From: Pararge aegeria
Lineage: Eukaryota; Arthropoda; Insecta; Lepidoptera; Nymphalidae
Direction: 5' to 3'
DNA: 64,000 nt
Assembly: GCF_905163445.1 (NCBI RefSeq)
Contig: NC_053204.1
Location: 10,313,001-10,377,000, forward strand
The translations under genes were made by a program, and so were the position numbers. Below are positions 19,506 to 29,286 of this stretch, one piece after another; the first letter of the stretch is position 1; each line of letters begins with the position of its first letter. Below the pieces are notes generated by a model. That model was not told the origin of the DNA. It saw only the letters and a program-made list of their open reading frames with translations, and searched no databases.

Positions 19506-19769
19506 ATAGATTGTTAGTATATTAGTAACAATTTTTCCTAAACCACTAAGTTAGTATTGATAAGTTTAAATAATAAAAATAAATAAGAAATAAACAACAT
19601 TACACTCGCCCGATTGCTACTCACACACAGTGGCACAGTATAGGGCAGTCGAATCTTGCAGCAAATACCTTTAGAAAGCAGTTGTCGCTGGTACGTAAAC
19701 GCTGTAGGCTGCTTAAATATAATAAGTAATATATTTTTTTGTAGTCATAATGGAATTCCCCATGACAAA

Positions 19770-20000
19770 ACCACATAGCTCGGAGAACTAATGGACTTTG
19801 GGGTCCCAAGGTGCTGGAATGGCGACCCCGCATAGGTAAATGCAGCGTTGAGCGGCCCCCAACGAGGTGGACAGATGATATCAAACGAATTGCTGAGAGC
19901 CGCTGGAAACAAGCGGCCCAGGACCGTGTATTCTGGAACACCCTACAAAAGACTTATGTCCAGCAGTGGACTTCAATCGGTTGAAATGATGATGATGGAA
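19770..20000 (+). pseudogene. RTE-type LINE, C-terminal fragment
   Basis: Same coding block as 15230-15420: reads HIARRTNGLWGPKVLEWRPR, then DIKRIAESRWKQAAQDRVFW and LQKTYVQQWTSIG before the TGA, and ends in a GAT tail. Small in-frame changes only, but cut to the last 70 or so codons. Confidence 0.88.
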
Positions 20001-20044
20001 TAACCAAGCAGATGTCCCCTGATTGTAAACGATAACTCGCCATA

Positions 20045-20235
20045 AAACTTCGCAAAGCATTTTAAAAAGAGTCGCCCTGTGTCCATCAACCTAAGACGTA
20101 GGTGTTAAGCCACATGTGTCTGTCCTGGCAACCACGCCCTGGAACCACGCCCTTCAGACCGGAACACAGCACCAATGCTGCTTAGCGGCAGAAATATGCC
20201 TGGCGAAAGGAAGTACTGGCAGGCTTATTTCCTTC
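20045..20235 (+). repeat. SINE-5-type repeat
   Basis: CCCTGTGTCCATCAACCTAA, ACCACGCCCTTCAGACCGGA and CAATGCTGCTTAGCGGCAG match 13430-13640. Confidence 0.6.
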
Positions 20236-21167
20236 CTTCCTAATGCCCTACTACTGACACTACTAAAGCAAGTGATATTTTATTGTTTAAATGAAAAAAA
20301 GCCGGGAATTGAATTCTGTTCCCTCGAGCGAAAACGAAGCTTTGCCCACTTCGCTATATTTTATTTAGCCGGACAGAAAATGGTAACTAATACTAATCGA
20401 AAGAATAGGATAGATCGAATAAATAATTCCCATTTTCTAGCCGCCTAAATAAAATATATATATACTCGTACATAATTAAATCTAGCGTAGTAGACAAAGT
20501 TTTCAGTTTCCTTAATACGGGAATTTACTAAAACCATCATCATTTCAGCCGTGCAAAAACGTAAGAGATCAAATTTTTTACATCAATAGCCTTCGTTAGT
20601 AAATTAAATTGTTTATCTACGTCATTGCTATTAATTTTTACTAGGCGTTTTAAAAATATTTTTTACCTATACAATACCCACTAGGGTATTGTATGAAACG
20701 AATTATTTTCCATTTCATTTTAAATTTGAGATGAATCTTATTTCAACGATAGTGTAAATAACCGAAAGTGTCAAAGGCATGAAAACTTTTTACAAATGTC
20801 TGCCATCGGAATGCGGAAAATCCATTCTGATCCAGTGACGAGAGCTCGTTAACTTTGATACGGCGATGTGCAACAGACTAGTCCGTGATGTCGTTACCAA
20901 CTAGTGTACTGTATTTTTTAGTGAACGACCAAATAGATAAACAAAAAAGTAGTCCTGTTATGACCACGATTTATGTAATTGGGTTGACATGTAACTGGAG
21001 TACGAGTTTTTATAGTTTCAGAAGATAAAATTTGATGTTATGTCCTGTCTAACCAGTTTTTTGAATAAAGATGAATAGTTTCGGTTTATCGTTATCAGAC
21101 TAATTAGGCTAGTTGATGTCCCTATGCTGCAAATACGCTGACTGTCTTATCCTCATCTGATAGCTGA
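20236..21167. other. No recognisable feature
   Basis: Over 900 bp without a detected repeat or gene. The 110-codon frame running into it from 20116 starts inside the SINE-5 repeat and is not credible. Confidence 0.5.
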
Positions 21168-21321
21168 AGAATATAATACACAGAAATACTTATAATATAC
21201 AGATAAACACCCAAAAACTGAAAAACATTCATGTTAATCACACTAACATTTTTCCAGCTGTGGGAATCGAGCCTCGGACGCAGAAAGCAGAGTTGCTGCC
21301 CACTGCGCAAACCGGCTGTCT
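21168..21321 (-). mobile_element. SINE-1, 5' half only
   Basis: Head and body up to GTATTATATTC-like sequence. The core and tail are missing. B box GGCTCGATTCCC. Confidence 0.85.
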
Positions 21322-21557
21322 AAATGAATGATTTTCATACTTTTTTCTTTTTTACTTTTTAAGGCCGCTGCTCGCATGAATTTGGTCAGCACAACAATTT
21401 AGATTTATCTCGAAGAAGGTTGTAGTTGTGTCCAAATAATGCTCAAGTTTTTAAGCATTTTTGAGAAAGCACAGTTGCTGGCTTTCCACACCTTAGCGGT
21501 ACATATCAGAAACATTGATAAAAACGTATCGTGCGTGTTAAATGAATATTGATATTT

Positions 21558-21822
21558 GACGGCCGATTGGCGCATTGAGCGGCGACCCCGCTTTCTGAGT
21601 CCAAGGTGGGTTCGATTCCCACAACCGGAAAATGTTTGTGTGATTAACATGAATGTTTTTCAGTGTCTGAGTGTTTATATGTATATTGTAGATATTTGTG
21701 TGTCCTACTCATATAAATATTCATCAGTCATCTTAGTACCCATAACACAAGCTAAGCTTACTTTGGGGCTAGATGGCGATGTGTGTATAGTCGTACTATA
21801 CTTATTTATTTTATTTATATTT
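21558..21822 (+). mobile_element. SINE-1, full length
   Basis: All blocks present. B box GGGTTCGATTCCC perfect; A box GGCGCATTG slightly changed. Tail short. Confidence 0.93.
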
Positions 21823-22085
21823 AATATCAACTACGTAAGCCCATATTGCACTATCAGGCAGTTAATGTGTGTATCGTATACAATGCCGTAATGCGTAGTG
21901 CAGATGAGCATATTATAAGCCTTGGCGGAGCCTGTTGACATATTGACATACTGTGACAGCGGTACTATTGGTGCCATAGGTTAGTTACAAACAGATAGTT
22001 TTAGTTTGAGTAGAAGTAATCGTATTAAGGAGCTCGCCTGGGGAAATATTACCGCCATGCTTGCATGATTAGCATGTTAAAATAA
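21823..22085. other. No recognisable feature
   Basis: Unassigned. Confidence 0.5.
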
Positions 22086-22137
22086 GCAAGATGGCAATAT
22101 GTGTATTGTCGTAGTATATTTATATATTTATTAATTT
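22086..22137 (+). mobile_element. SINE-1 3' tail fragment
   Basis: AAGATGGCAATATGTGTATT through the ATTT tail, directly followed by another SINE-1 head. Confidence 0.8.
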
Positions 22138-22138
22138 G

Positions 22139-22393
22139 GACGGCCGATTGGCGCAGTTTGCAGCGACCCTGCTTTCTCAGTCCTAGGCCGTGGGTTCGAA
22201 TCCTACAGCTGGAAAATGTTTGTGTGATGAGCTTGAATGTTTTTCAGTGTCTGGGTGTGTATTGGTGTATAATATTCATATTATATCCATCAGTCACCTT
22301 AGTGCCCATAACACAAGCTCCGCTTACTTTGGGGCTAGATTGCGATGTGTGTATTATCGTAGTATATTTATATTTATTTATATTTATATTAAG
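22139..22393 (+). mobile_element. SINE-1 inserted at the tail of another SINE-1
   Basis: Head, both boxes (GGGTTCGAATCC), body with a roughly 30-bp shortening after GGTGTGTATTGGTG, core and tail. The junction with the older tail suggests insertion into its AT run. Confidence 0.9.
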
Positions 22394-22451
22394 TATCTAC
22401 GAGCTGAGGATTAGAATAGTCACAACTTTACACTTAGTATAATATTACGAG

Positions 22452-22700
22452 TAGTAGCGGATATAGCGTAGAGCTTATGGCTTCGACCTCTCTTTCGGAA
22501 GGACAGAGTTCAATCTCAAGCACGCACCTCTAACTTTTAGAGGTTATGTACGTTTTTAATTAAACACAATAAGTGATTATATCGTGAGGAAACCCGCACG
22601 CCTGGGTGTTCTCTATAATGTTCTCAAAGGTGTGTGAACTCTACCAATCCACACTTGGCCAGCGTGATGGGCATTCTAAGAGGAGACCGCGCCTTGTGGG
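22452..22700 (+). mobile_element. SINE-2, 3'-truncated
   Basis: Head with GACAGAGTTCAATCTC as worn B box, CACGCACCTCTAACTTTTAG, TTCTCTATAATGTTCTCAAA and GGCCAGCGTGATGG. Breaks up before the GAT tail. Confidence 0.85.
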
Positions 22701-23233
22701 CTGACACCACGTTGATAGTGATAAAATTAGTAGGAGTAAATATCATATGTACGACTGGATTTATTTATTTTATTAGTTTATTTATAAAGAGCACTAACGA
22801 CATAAGTATTACACGTTTTTAAATACATTACACACACAATAACGTGTACAGATATGCACATCAATCACAAATGCACGTAGCTATTACAAAGCTACATGAA
22901 GGTAAACTTGATTTAGTGAATTCTTTTTAGAAATAATCTTAAATATAGTTCACACATTACTAGATGCTAGGTAAAATATTAACGTTTAATTTTTCTTCAA
23001 AAGAAAGAAAGTTTTAATCCATTAAATAAAGATGTATGGATGACAGAACTACTCTGTGCTAACAGCAAGTGACACTCGATCGCTCTCACGCGTCGCAATT
23101 GTTCGTTTAGGTCTACAGTACAATGTATGTGTGATGTCAACTCATGGAAAATTTACTAATTTTGCAACGAGGTTCGACATAATAACTAGTTATATTAAGT
23201 TACTAATTCTTGATCAAATTTTTTTTTTTTAAA
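22701..23233. other. No recognisable feature
   Basis: AT-rich. TTTATTTATTTTATTAGTTT near 22762 might be a worn minus-strand LINE tail. Nothing firm. Confidence 0.45.
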
Positions 23234-23441
23234 CACACATCGCCATCTAGCCCCAAAGTAAGCATAGCTTGTTATGGGTACTGAGATAGCTGATGAATAC
23301 TTTTATGAATAACATACATATAATATTCACACTGAAAAACATTCATGTTCATCACACAGACATTTTCCAGTTGTGGTAATCGAACCGACGACGTTGGACT
23401 CAGAAAGCAGGGTCGCTGCCTACTGCGCCAGTCGGTTGTCG
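23234..23441 (-). mobile_element. SINE-1 with internal deletion
   Basis: Core and head both present. About 25 bp around the GTATATTATAAG body is missing. Head ends GTCGGTTGTCG reversed. Confidence 0.9.
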
Positions 23442-23649
23442 ATTATGGACAAACCCTTCCGTTGGGAGAGGCCTTTAGTTCAGCAGTTGGAAGACTGTTG
23501 TAGGCTCTGCTGATGATATTAGAACCAGCTTCACACACTTAACAGTTTTCATACACGCATCTGCTATACCGGTACCTGGTGTTCAAAATACTGAAAAAAA
23601 AAAAAAATCATAATGTTTTTCATTATTTTGTTTTGTTTTTTTGTATTGA

Positions 23650-23765
23650 TCCTAGTAAATTCAAATTTCATTTATTTCAAGTATCCCTACTTTATAAGCA
23701 CTTTTGAAACGTCAAGTATTTATGTTTGTTGTGACTCTAGCACTAATGTAATGTAAACTGGGATC
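23650..23765 (-). mobile_element. LINE-C 3' tail
   Basis: AAATTCAAATTTCATTTATT, TATAAGCACTTTTGAAACGT and TGTGACTCTAGCAC. Truncated after about 100 bp. Confidence 0.75.
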
Positions 23766-23861
23766 AATACTTTTAGAAATATAACTGTAAAAACTGGTCC
23801 TTTTTGTTTTTCCTCATTTTAATTTTTCGCGAAAACACCCGTGTATTGAAACAAAAAAAAA

Positions 23862-24118
23862 GTCAAAGTCAAATATTTCTTTATTCAAATAGGCACATAT
23901 ATGGCACTTTGGCAGTGAGTAGTGATGGTGATAACTACAATCGTAAACTTAAAACTAAAGCTACGAGGGTTCCAATCGTGCCCTGGTCTAAGAAGAAGCC
24001 CAAAACAAACTTAGCCGGGTGTTCTTTTTGTTATCACCATCTCACATTGTCATTAGAAAATAATTAAGAAGCAACCTGGTTAGAGCAATTGTTCACACCC
24101 AAGCTTTTTTATCGTTTG
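23862..24118 (-). mobile_element. LINE-B variant 3' end
   Basis: Same UTR and C-terminus as LINE-B (AGTGATGGTGATAACTAC, GTTCCAATCGTGCCCTGGTC, AGCTTTTTTATCG). The outer tail is AAAGTCAAAGTCAAATATTT instead of AAATTCAAATTC, marking a subfamily shared with 26428-26832. Confidence 0.82.
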
Positions 24119-24149
24119 CAAGAAATCTTTTTCGAGAATTTTTTATTGT

Positions 24150-24266
24150 TAAGATACCAATCCGCTTTGGGCCAGCGTAGTGGACTACGGCCTTAACCCC
24201 CTTCTAATTGTAGGAAGAGACCCGTGCCCTGTAGTGGGTCGGTAATGGGTTGATGATCGTGATGAA
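24150..24266 (+). mobile_element. SINE-2 3' end
   Basis: CCAATCCGCTTTGGGCCAGC through GTGGGTCGGTAATGGGTTGA and a short GAT tail. Confidence 0.88.
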
Positions 24267-24284
24267 GATAGTACTTCTGCCGCC

Positions 24285-24445
24285 AAGCAGCGTTGCTGTA
24301 TTTCAGTCATTAAAGCGCGTTTGCTGGTTTAATAACAGGAGCATGTGGCTTAACACCTATGCCACAGCTTGATGGAAACAGGGCGGCTTCCTTGAATTCC
24401 CTGCAAAGTGTTGCTCTGTTCATAGGAGATGGCTGTCTGTCAAGT
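24285..24445 (-). repeat. SINE-5-type repeat
   Basis: TCTGCCGCCAAGCAGCGTTG and GTGGCTTAACACCTATG are the reverse of the 20045-20235 copy. Confidence 0.6.
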
Positions 24446-24589
24446 GGATAAGAAAAATAGATACGATTAAATACCCAATGCAGTTCTCATCATCAAATTA
24501 GTCATCACTCACCAAGTCAAGCTACTCCACTACTACTTTTCAATGCAATAAGGATATAAGTAGGTAGATAGTAAAAACTAAAAATGCAT

Positions 24590-24830
24590 TACAAACAAAT
24601 TGCTATTATATTTACTAAGGCGTGGTGTTTTGCATCACAAACAAATTGCTATTACATTTTTTAAGGCGTGGTGTTTTTAAAGTGTCTTCACAACTACACA
24701 AATAAAACGTGACCGCGTATCGTAAATCATACGCACTCGCTGTGTGATTTATTGCAGCCGGATGAAACACGAGTAGCGATGTTTTAACTCGCTGTTTTAT
24801 TGCTAATACTTGACTGATTCACTGTTTAGT
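24590..24830 (+). repeat. Hairpin repeat, copy 1
   Basis: Contains a partial self-duplication (AACAAATTGCTATTATAT / AACAAATTGCTATTACAT, each followed by TAAGGCGTGGTGTTTT). Then ACGTGACCGCGTATCGTAA, hairpin AAATCATAC (24724-24732) / GTGTGATTT (24742-24750), GCAGCCGGATGAAACACGA and GCGATGTTTTAACTCG. Matches 25490-25680. Confidence 0.75.
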
Positions 24831-24851
24831 ACAAAATGGATTCCTACTTCA

Positions 24852-25132
24852 AAATTAAATTCAAATTACAAATTCTAAAATTCAAATTCAAAAATGTTTT
24901 ATTCATGTAGACCTTATCACTGGCACCTATGAAGCGTTCATAGATTGAATATGTTTACACTAGTGACGGTAATAACTGCTTTCGTTAACTTAAAACTAAA
25001 GCTAGGAGGGCGCGCCCTGCTCTAAGAAGAGGCCTTAGCCAGGTTTTTTATGCTTTCACTATCTCACAGTCGAGTTAATGCGAAGCAATGCTTTTTTATC
25101 AAACGTGTAATCCTTAATATTATAAATATACC
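24852..25132 (-). mobile_element. LINE-B 3' end
   Basis: Tail AAATTCAAATTCAAAAATG, GTAGACCTTATCACTGGCAC, TTAACTTAAAACTAAAGCTA, then a damaged UTR. It sits between two copies of the hairpin repeat. Confidence 0.85.
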
Positions 25133-25169
25133 ATTAAGTTTAAATATTTAGGTGATTTACAATGGCGAT

Positions 25170-25330
25170 CAAATTTCTAAACAAGAACATAAGGCAAATG
25201 CATATTCAGTATAATATTGCTAATATATCTTTTAGGCGTAGGCACCAAATATTCCCAAAATGTCTTCACATCTTCAGAAATAAAACGTGACTGCGATTAT
25301 ATCATAAACATACGCTTTGGAATGTAATAA
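25170..25330 (+). repeat. Hairpin repeat, partial copy
   Basis: TATTGCTAATATATCTTTTA, GTCTTCACATCTTCAGAAAT and AAACGTGACTGCGATTATA. Breaks off before the hairpin. Confidence 0.55.
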
Positions 25331-25489
25331 AGGTAATGGAAAAATTCAATACTGTTTTTTTTCACAATATATTATATCTCGGACGTATTTCACAATATTA
25401 CTAATCGTAACATCATTTAAGGAAACAAGATACAACAACCGTTTAACTCTCAATAAGCCTTGTGATAATTGAAGGCAAAACTGCATACA

Positions 25490-25680
25490 AACTATATTGC
25501 TAATGTATTTTTTAAGGCGTTATGTTTTAAAAAGTCTTCACATTTCCGTACATAAACCGTGGCCGCGTATCATAAATCACACGCACACGCTGTGTGATTT
25601 AATGCAGCCGGAGAAAACACGAATCGCGATGTTTCAACTCGTCGCTTTATTACTAATGCCTGGCTGGTGTCTCACTGCTC
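25490..25680 (+). repeat. Hairpin repeat, copy 2
   Basis: TATTTTTTAAGGCGTTATGT, GTGGCCGCGTATCATAAAT, hairpin AAATCACAC (25574-25582) / GTGTGATTT (25592-25600), GCAGCCGGAGAAAACACGA and GCGATGTTTCAACTCG. A frame beginning ATG at 25629 looks like a signal peptide (MFQLVALLLMPGWCLTA), but copy 1 has a stop at its third codon. Coding is unlikely. Confidence 0.75.
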
Positions 25681-26135
25681 ATTTTTGGTACATTTTAAAC
25701 TTAGGTATACAATATTATAGCTTTTGCCAGCAGCTTCGCAGCTTCGTGTATATTTTGAAAGAAAATCGGGTTTTCCTTTTCTAGTTCTAGTTTTAAGTTA
25801 ATTATCCATCGTTCAGAAGCTTTACATTTTTTTCGGATAAAAGGTACCTACTATAATACTTATGTCCTTTTCTTCACACTTAAAAACGTTGCTGGTTGCA
25901 AATAATCATGATAATCGACCTGTCTTTTTCATGTTTATTTCGATATTATTTGGTGCTTAATAAATAAATAAATTTGTTCGTTCCCAAGTAACTATTATAA
26001 GTAAGCAATATTCTAAGTAATTACAGTGACAAAAAATTATAGCGTTCATTTTTGCATTTAGAAATTTGGAAATAGCTGACCAGTTTGTTTTCTGCTGCAT
26101 GAAACGAACACAAGTGACTAGACTGATATTCATTC
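25681..26135. other. No recognisable feature
   Basis: AT-rich and unassigned. Confidence 0.5.
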
Positions 26136-26398
26136 GACGGCCGAGTGGCGCAGTGGGCAGCGACCCAGCTTTCTGAGTCCAAGGCCGTGGGTTCGATTCC
26201 CACAACTTGAAAATGTTTGTGTGATGAACATGAATGTTTTTCAGTGTCTGGGTGTTTATATGTATAATCTAAGTATTTATGAATATTATTCATGAAAATA
26301 TTCATCAGTCGTCTTAGTACCCATAACACAAGCTATGCTTACTTTGGGGCTAGGTGGCGATGTGTGTATTGTCGTAGTATATTTATTTATTTATTCAT
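26136..26398 (+). mobile_element. SINE-1, full length and well preserved
   Basis: Perfect A box TGGCGCAGTGGG and B box GGGTTCGATTCCC, complete body and core, (ATTT)n tail. Probably one of the younger copies. Confidence 0.95.
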
Positions 26399-26427
26399 TA
26401 ATTGAATTTTCCTTATACTTTGATACT

Positions 26428-26832
26428 ACCAGATTGCTCTTCTAATAATTTGAAATGACAATGTGAAATGGTTATAGTAAAAATGAACACCCAGATAAGT
26501 TGGTTGTGGGCTTTTTAGACCAGGACGCGTTTGGAACCCTCGTAGCTTTAGTTTTAAGTTTACGAATGTGGTTATCGCCATCATCTCACTACCGCGTTCT
26601 TCTCGTGTAAAGAACGTGTGGCGATACGCCTTGGTATTTTATTTAACTAGCAACATTATGTCTATGCTCAACAAGTTCAAAACTCGTTACTGTTTATTAG
26701 AACTCAAATTCGAAATCTTAGCTATTAACGGAAAGATGTATTATTGTGAGTTCCCCATTCCTACAAACGCATCATAAGTGCCATCAATGGGCCTTGAACA
26801 AATATATTTTTGACTTTTGACTTTGACTTTAA
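26428..26832 (+). mobile_element. LINE-B variant 3' end
   Basis: TTGGTTGTGGGCTTTTTAGA, GACGCGTTTGGAACCCTCGT and GGTTATCGCCATCATCTCAC, then about 170 bp not seen in other copies (26590-26765). It ends CATCATAAGTGCCATCAATG and a TTTTGACTTTGACTTT tail. Same GACTTT-tailed subfamily as 23862-24118. Confidence 0.75.
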
Positions 26833-27245
26833 AACAGGTACAATGTTACGCGACAAAAACAGTTATCGTATAGTGCTGTATGAGAGGTATGAAATAGCCG
26901 GCCAGTGAAATGGCCGCGCAGTAATAATTGTGATTATGGCTAATGAATATAATAGACAAGGGTCAGAATTATTATATTAATTACGCCGTTTCACGAAGAT
27001 GTTCCTCTTGCGGCCGTTTTTCGCTTCATAACCGCTCATTTCGTTATCACTTGTGTTTTGCCTGCAATGCGTAGGAAACAGTGGAAGCTGTGGGGTCGCT
27101 TCATGTAAATGTTTTGTTTAGCCTATTGAATTAAGGCGCAGCCTATTAGATAAAATTAATATTCATTTATATCAGGTTTCGCCTATAGGAATAAAAATAT
27201 ATATCTATACCTATATGTATAATAATATTGCAATAATTTAAACAT
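26833..27245. other. No recognisable feature
   Basis: Unassigned, no supported frame. Confidence 0.5.
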
Positions 27246-27776
27246 TAGATGTAAGAATAAACTTACTGTGCAATAGGTTACATACAATTCATAATTCGTT
27301 TAAAGGAAATTGCATACAATTCTACAATAATCTACCCATTGACATCTTGGAGATGTCTCTTAAAAAGTTCAAAGTACGTATTATGTATTTAGACGGCCGA
27401 CTGGCGCAGTGAGCAGCGACCCTGCTTTTTGAGTCCAAAGCCGTGGGTTCGATTCCCACAACTGGAAAATGTTTGTGTGATGAGCATTTTCAGTGTCTGG
27501 GTGTTTATATGTATTTTCTAAGTATTTATGTTTATATAATTCATAAAAATATTCATCAGTCATCTTAGTACCCATAACACAAGCTACGCTTACTTTGGGG
27601 CTAGGTGGCGATGTGTGTATTGTCGTAGTATATTTATTTATTTATTTATTATATGTGTAAGCTTATAGAAAAGTCCTATTATAGTATAAAGGACTACGTG
27701 ATCGATTAAAAAGCTTGGGTGTAAATTATTGCTCTAACCAGGTTGCTCTTCTAATAATTTTAAATGACATTGTAAA
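27246..27776 (+). pseudogene. LINE-B variant C-terminus, split by SINE-1
   Basis: 27246-27391 encodes HNSFKGNCIQFYNNLPIDI and LEMSLKKFKV, the LINE-B C-terminus. 27651-27776 continues with GTAAGCTTATAGAAAAGTCC and CGATTAAAAAGCTTGGGTGT, but the UTR is short. A SINE-1 lies between them. The 3' edge is overrun by another SINE-1 tail. Confidence 0.82.
27392..27650 (+). mobile_element. SINE-1 inside LINE-B variant
   Basis: Full length apart from a 9-bp gap after GTGTGATGAGCA. Boxes intact; tail of four ATTT units. Confidence 0.93.
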
Positions 27777-28038
27777 TAAATAATAAATAAATATACTACG
27801 ACAATACACACATCGCCATCTAGCCCCAAAGTAAGCGTAGCTTGTGTTAAGGGTACTAAGATAGCTGATGAATATTTATATGAATAATATACATAAATAC
27901 TTAGAATATACAGATAATCACCCAGACACTCAAAAACATTCATGTTCATCACACAAGCATTTTCCAGTGGTGTGAATCGAACTCACGGCCTTGGACTCAG
28001 AAAGCAGGGTCGCTGCCCTCTGCGCCAATCGGCTGTCG
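27777..28038 (-). mobile_element. SINE-1, full length
   Basis: (AAAT)n tail at the left, head GACAGCCGATTGG reversed at the right. B box changed to GAGTTCGATTCAC. Confidence 0.92.
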
Positions 28039-28440
28039 AATTTTTTTATTTGTTTTCCATTATTTTAACTCCAATGTTTAGAACATCCATAAGTTTGTGA
28101 GCTAGCAACATTCTGCGGGTGTGAAGAGTGACGTGCGCGTTTTCACAGTTTTTGGACACAACTATGCAGTGTGCATACAGTAATGATCGAATGAGGATTC
28201 TATGTCCTTAACTCAATGCTGTTACTTTCCTCAGAAGTGGGATAACTATTTGTAATTCGGTTACACGTTGTATAATCATAATTATATATATAATTGTTTA
28301 TTATCACAATATATATATTATTACTGATGTTTATATACTGGATAATGTAAATAAAAAAATTAGTTGAAAACTATAACTTATTCTGTGAATTTGTTATCAT
28401 TTGAAAATCTGACATATTTTGCTACTGTTTATAAATAACA
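28039..28440. other. No recognisable gene
   Basis: CGGTTACACGTTGTATAATC near 28258 is an inverted relative of 16936-17017. Otherwise AT-rich and unassigned. Confidence 0.5.
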
Positions 28441-28485
28441 TAAAAATTAACTAAGCTAATCGCCTCGTACGAGACTGCAGGAGGA

Positions 28486-28845
28486 GGGATGTTGACAACT
28501 GGCCCGCGGGTGGCGAATTAAAGGGGAAGTTTGTCACCCGACTAATGACAAGTCTAAGAAGGTGGCGTGCCGTGTAACGCACGCCTCTCTGGAGGATTTG
28601 GCAGCGATCAGGCCATTGATGATAGGACCCGCAATGCACTGGGGGGTGAAAACCTTGGCGAGAGTGCGGTGAATACGCAAGTGAACCCCGTGCTCTCACT
28701 TATAGGTCTATCGAGGGACACACAGAGTTTTTAGTGGGTGCAAGTCCCACATAACTACTCCGTTTCCCCCAAAGGAGTGGTATGCGTCAGGCATTTTCTC
28801 TGTATTAAAAAAAAAAAAAAAAAAAAAAAGGGATGTTGACAACTG
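28486..28845 (+). mobile_element. R1-like short retroposon with 16-bp target duplication and poly(A)
   Basis: The direct repeat GGGATGTTGACAACTG is at 28486-28501 and 28830-28845. Between them is a GC-rich 305-bp unit ending in a pure A-run of about 20. Near the end lie two stems: GTGGG (28734-28738)/CCCAC (28746-28750) and ACTCC (28757-28761)/GGAGT (28774-28778). Then come GTGGTATGCGTCAGG and ATTTTCTC. This layout recurs at 40005-40180, 46262-46510 and 47755-47838. It is a target-primed retroposition, either a 5'-truncated R1-type LINE or a SINE using such a LINE's tail. No convincing frame. Confidence 0.8.
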
Positions 28846-28967
28846 TATTTTGATCTGAACTCAAAAATATGGTTACAATAAGAACTTTTATACTGTTAAT
28901 GTTTTTTACAACAAAATGACATTTGTTGCATTATTTGCATGATACTTAAATTTTGCACGCCATGTAT

Positions 28968-29178
28968 GAAAATGAAAAAAAAAATGAAAAAATTTTTATT
29001 CAAAAAAAAAATACGTTTTACATTTAACATTTATCCGTTGTTGGGACATCCTTTTAAGTAATTATTTTACTTGTGCCAGGGTGTCCCGCCTTCCGTAAAA
29101 TGTATATAATATGTATTATCTGTGTATATATTCTTATATATATAAAATCAAATCAATAACCGGGAGAGAGTGTGTGTG

Positions 29179-29264
<86 letters not shown>

Positions 29265-29286
29265 TGTTTGTGTTGCGATTGGGATT
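28968..29286 (-). other. LINE-A 3' UTR with stem-loop and CA repeat
   Basis: On the sense strand the ORF2 stop is followed within about 15 nt by a long (CA)n array, then an AT-rich spacer. Next is a stem of 9 nt (29079-29087 with 29043-29051, 8 of 9 paired), then TTTGAATAAAAATTTT and a TTTTCATT tail. A 3' stem-loop before the tail fits RT recognition in CR1-like elements. The CA array may instead be a later insertion site or expansion. Confidence 0.55.
29171..29273 (+). repeat. (GT)n microsatellite
   Basis: Roughly 100 bp of GT units with interruptions TTTCTG and GAGTGTTTGT. The last interruption occurs twice, suggesting duplication within the array. Confidence 0.95.

Noticed and set aside
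20116..20448. 110-residue plus-strand frame
   Set aside because: Starts inside a dispersed repeat (SINE-5 type) and has no recognisable domain.
21556..21891. Frames reading RPRFLSPR...PQPENVCVINMNVFQCL and similar on many SINE-1 copies
   Set aside because: The same peptide appears wherever SINE-1 lies, in both orientations. It is translated SINE, not a gene family.
26136..26210. tRNA-like sequences with good A and B boxes
   Set aside because: They are heads of repeated SINE-1/2/3 copies with bodies and tails. They lack a paired acceptor stem and occur dozens of times.
28451..28699. Minus-strand 82-residue frame over the R1-like retroposon
   Set aside because: The retroposon's poly(A) shows it is transcribed on the plus strand. 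This frame crosses its target duplication.
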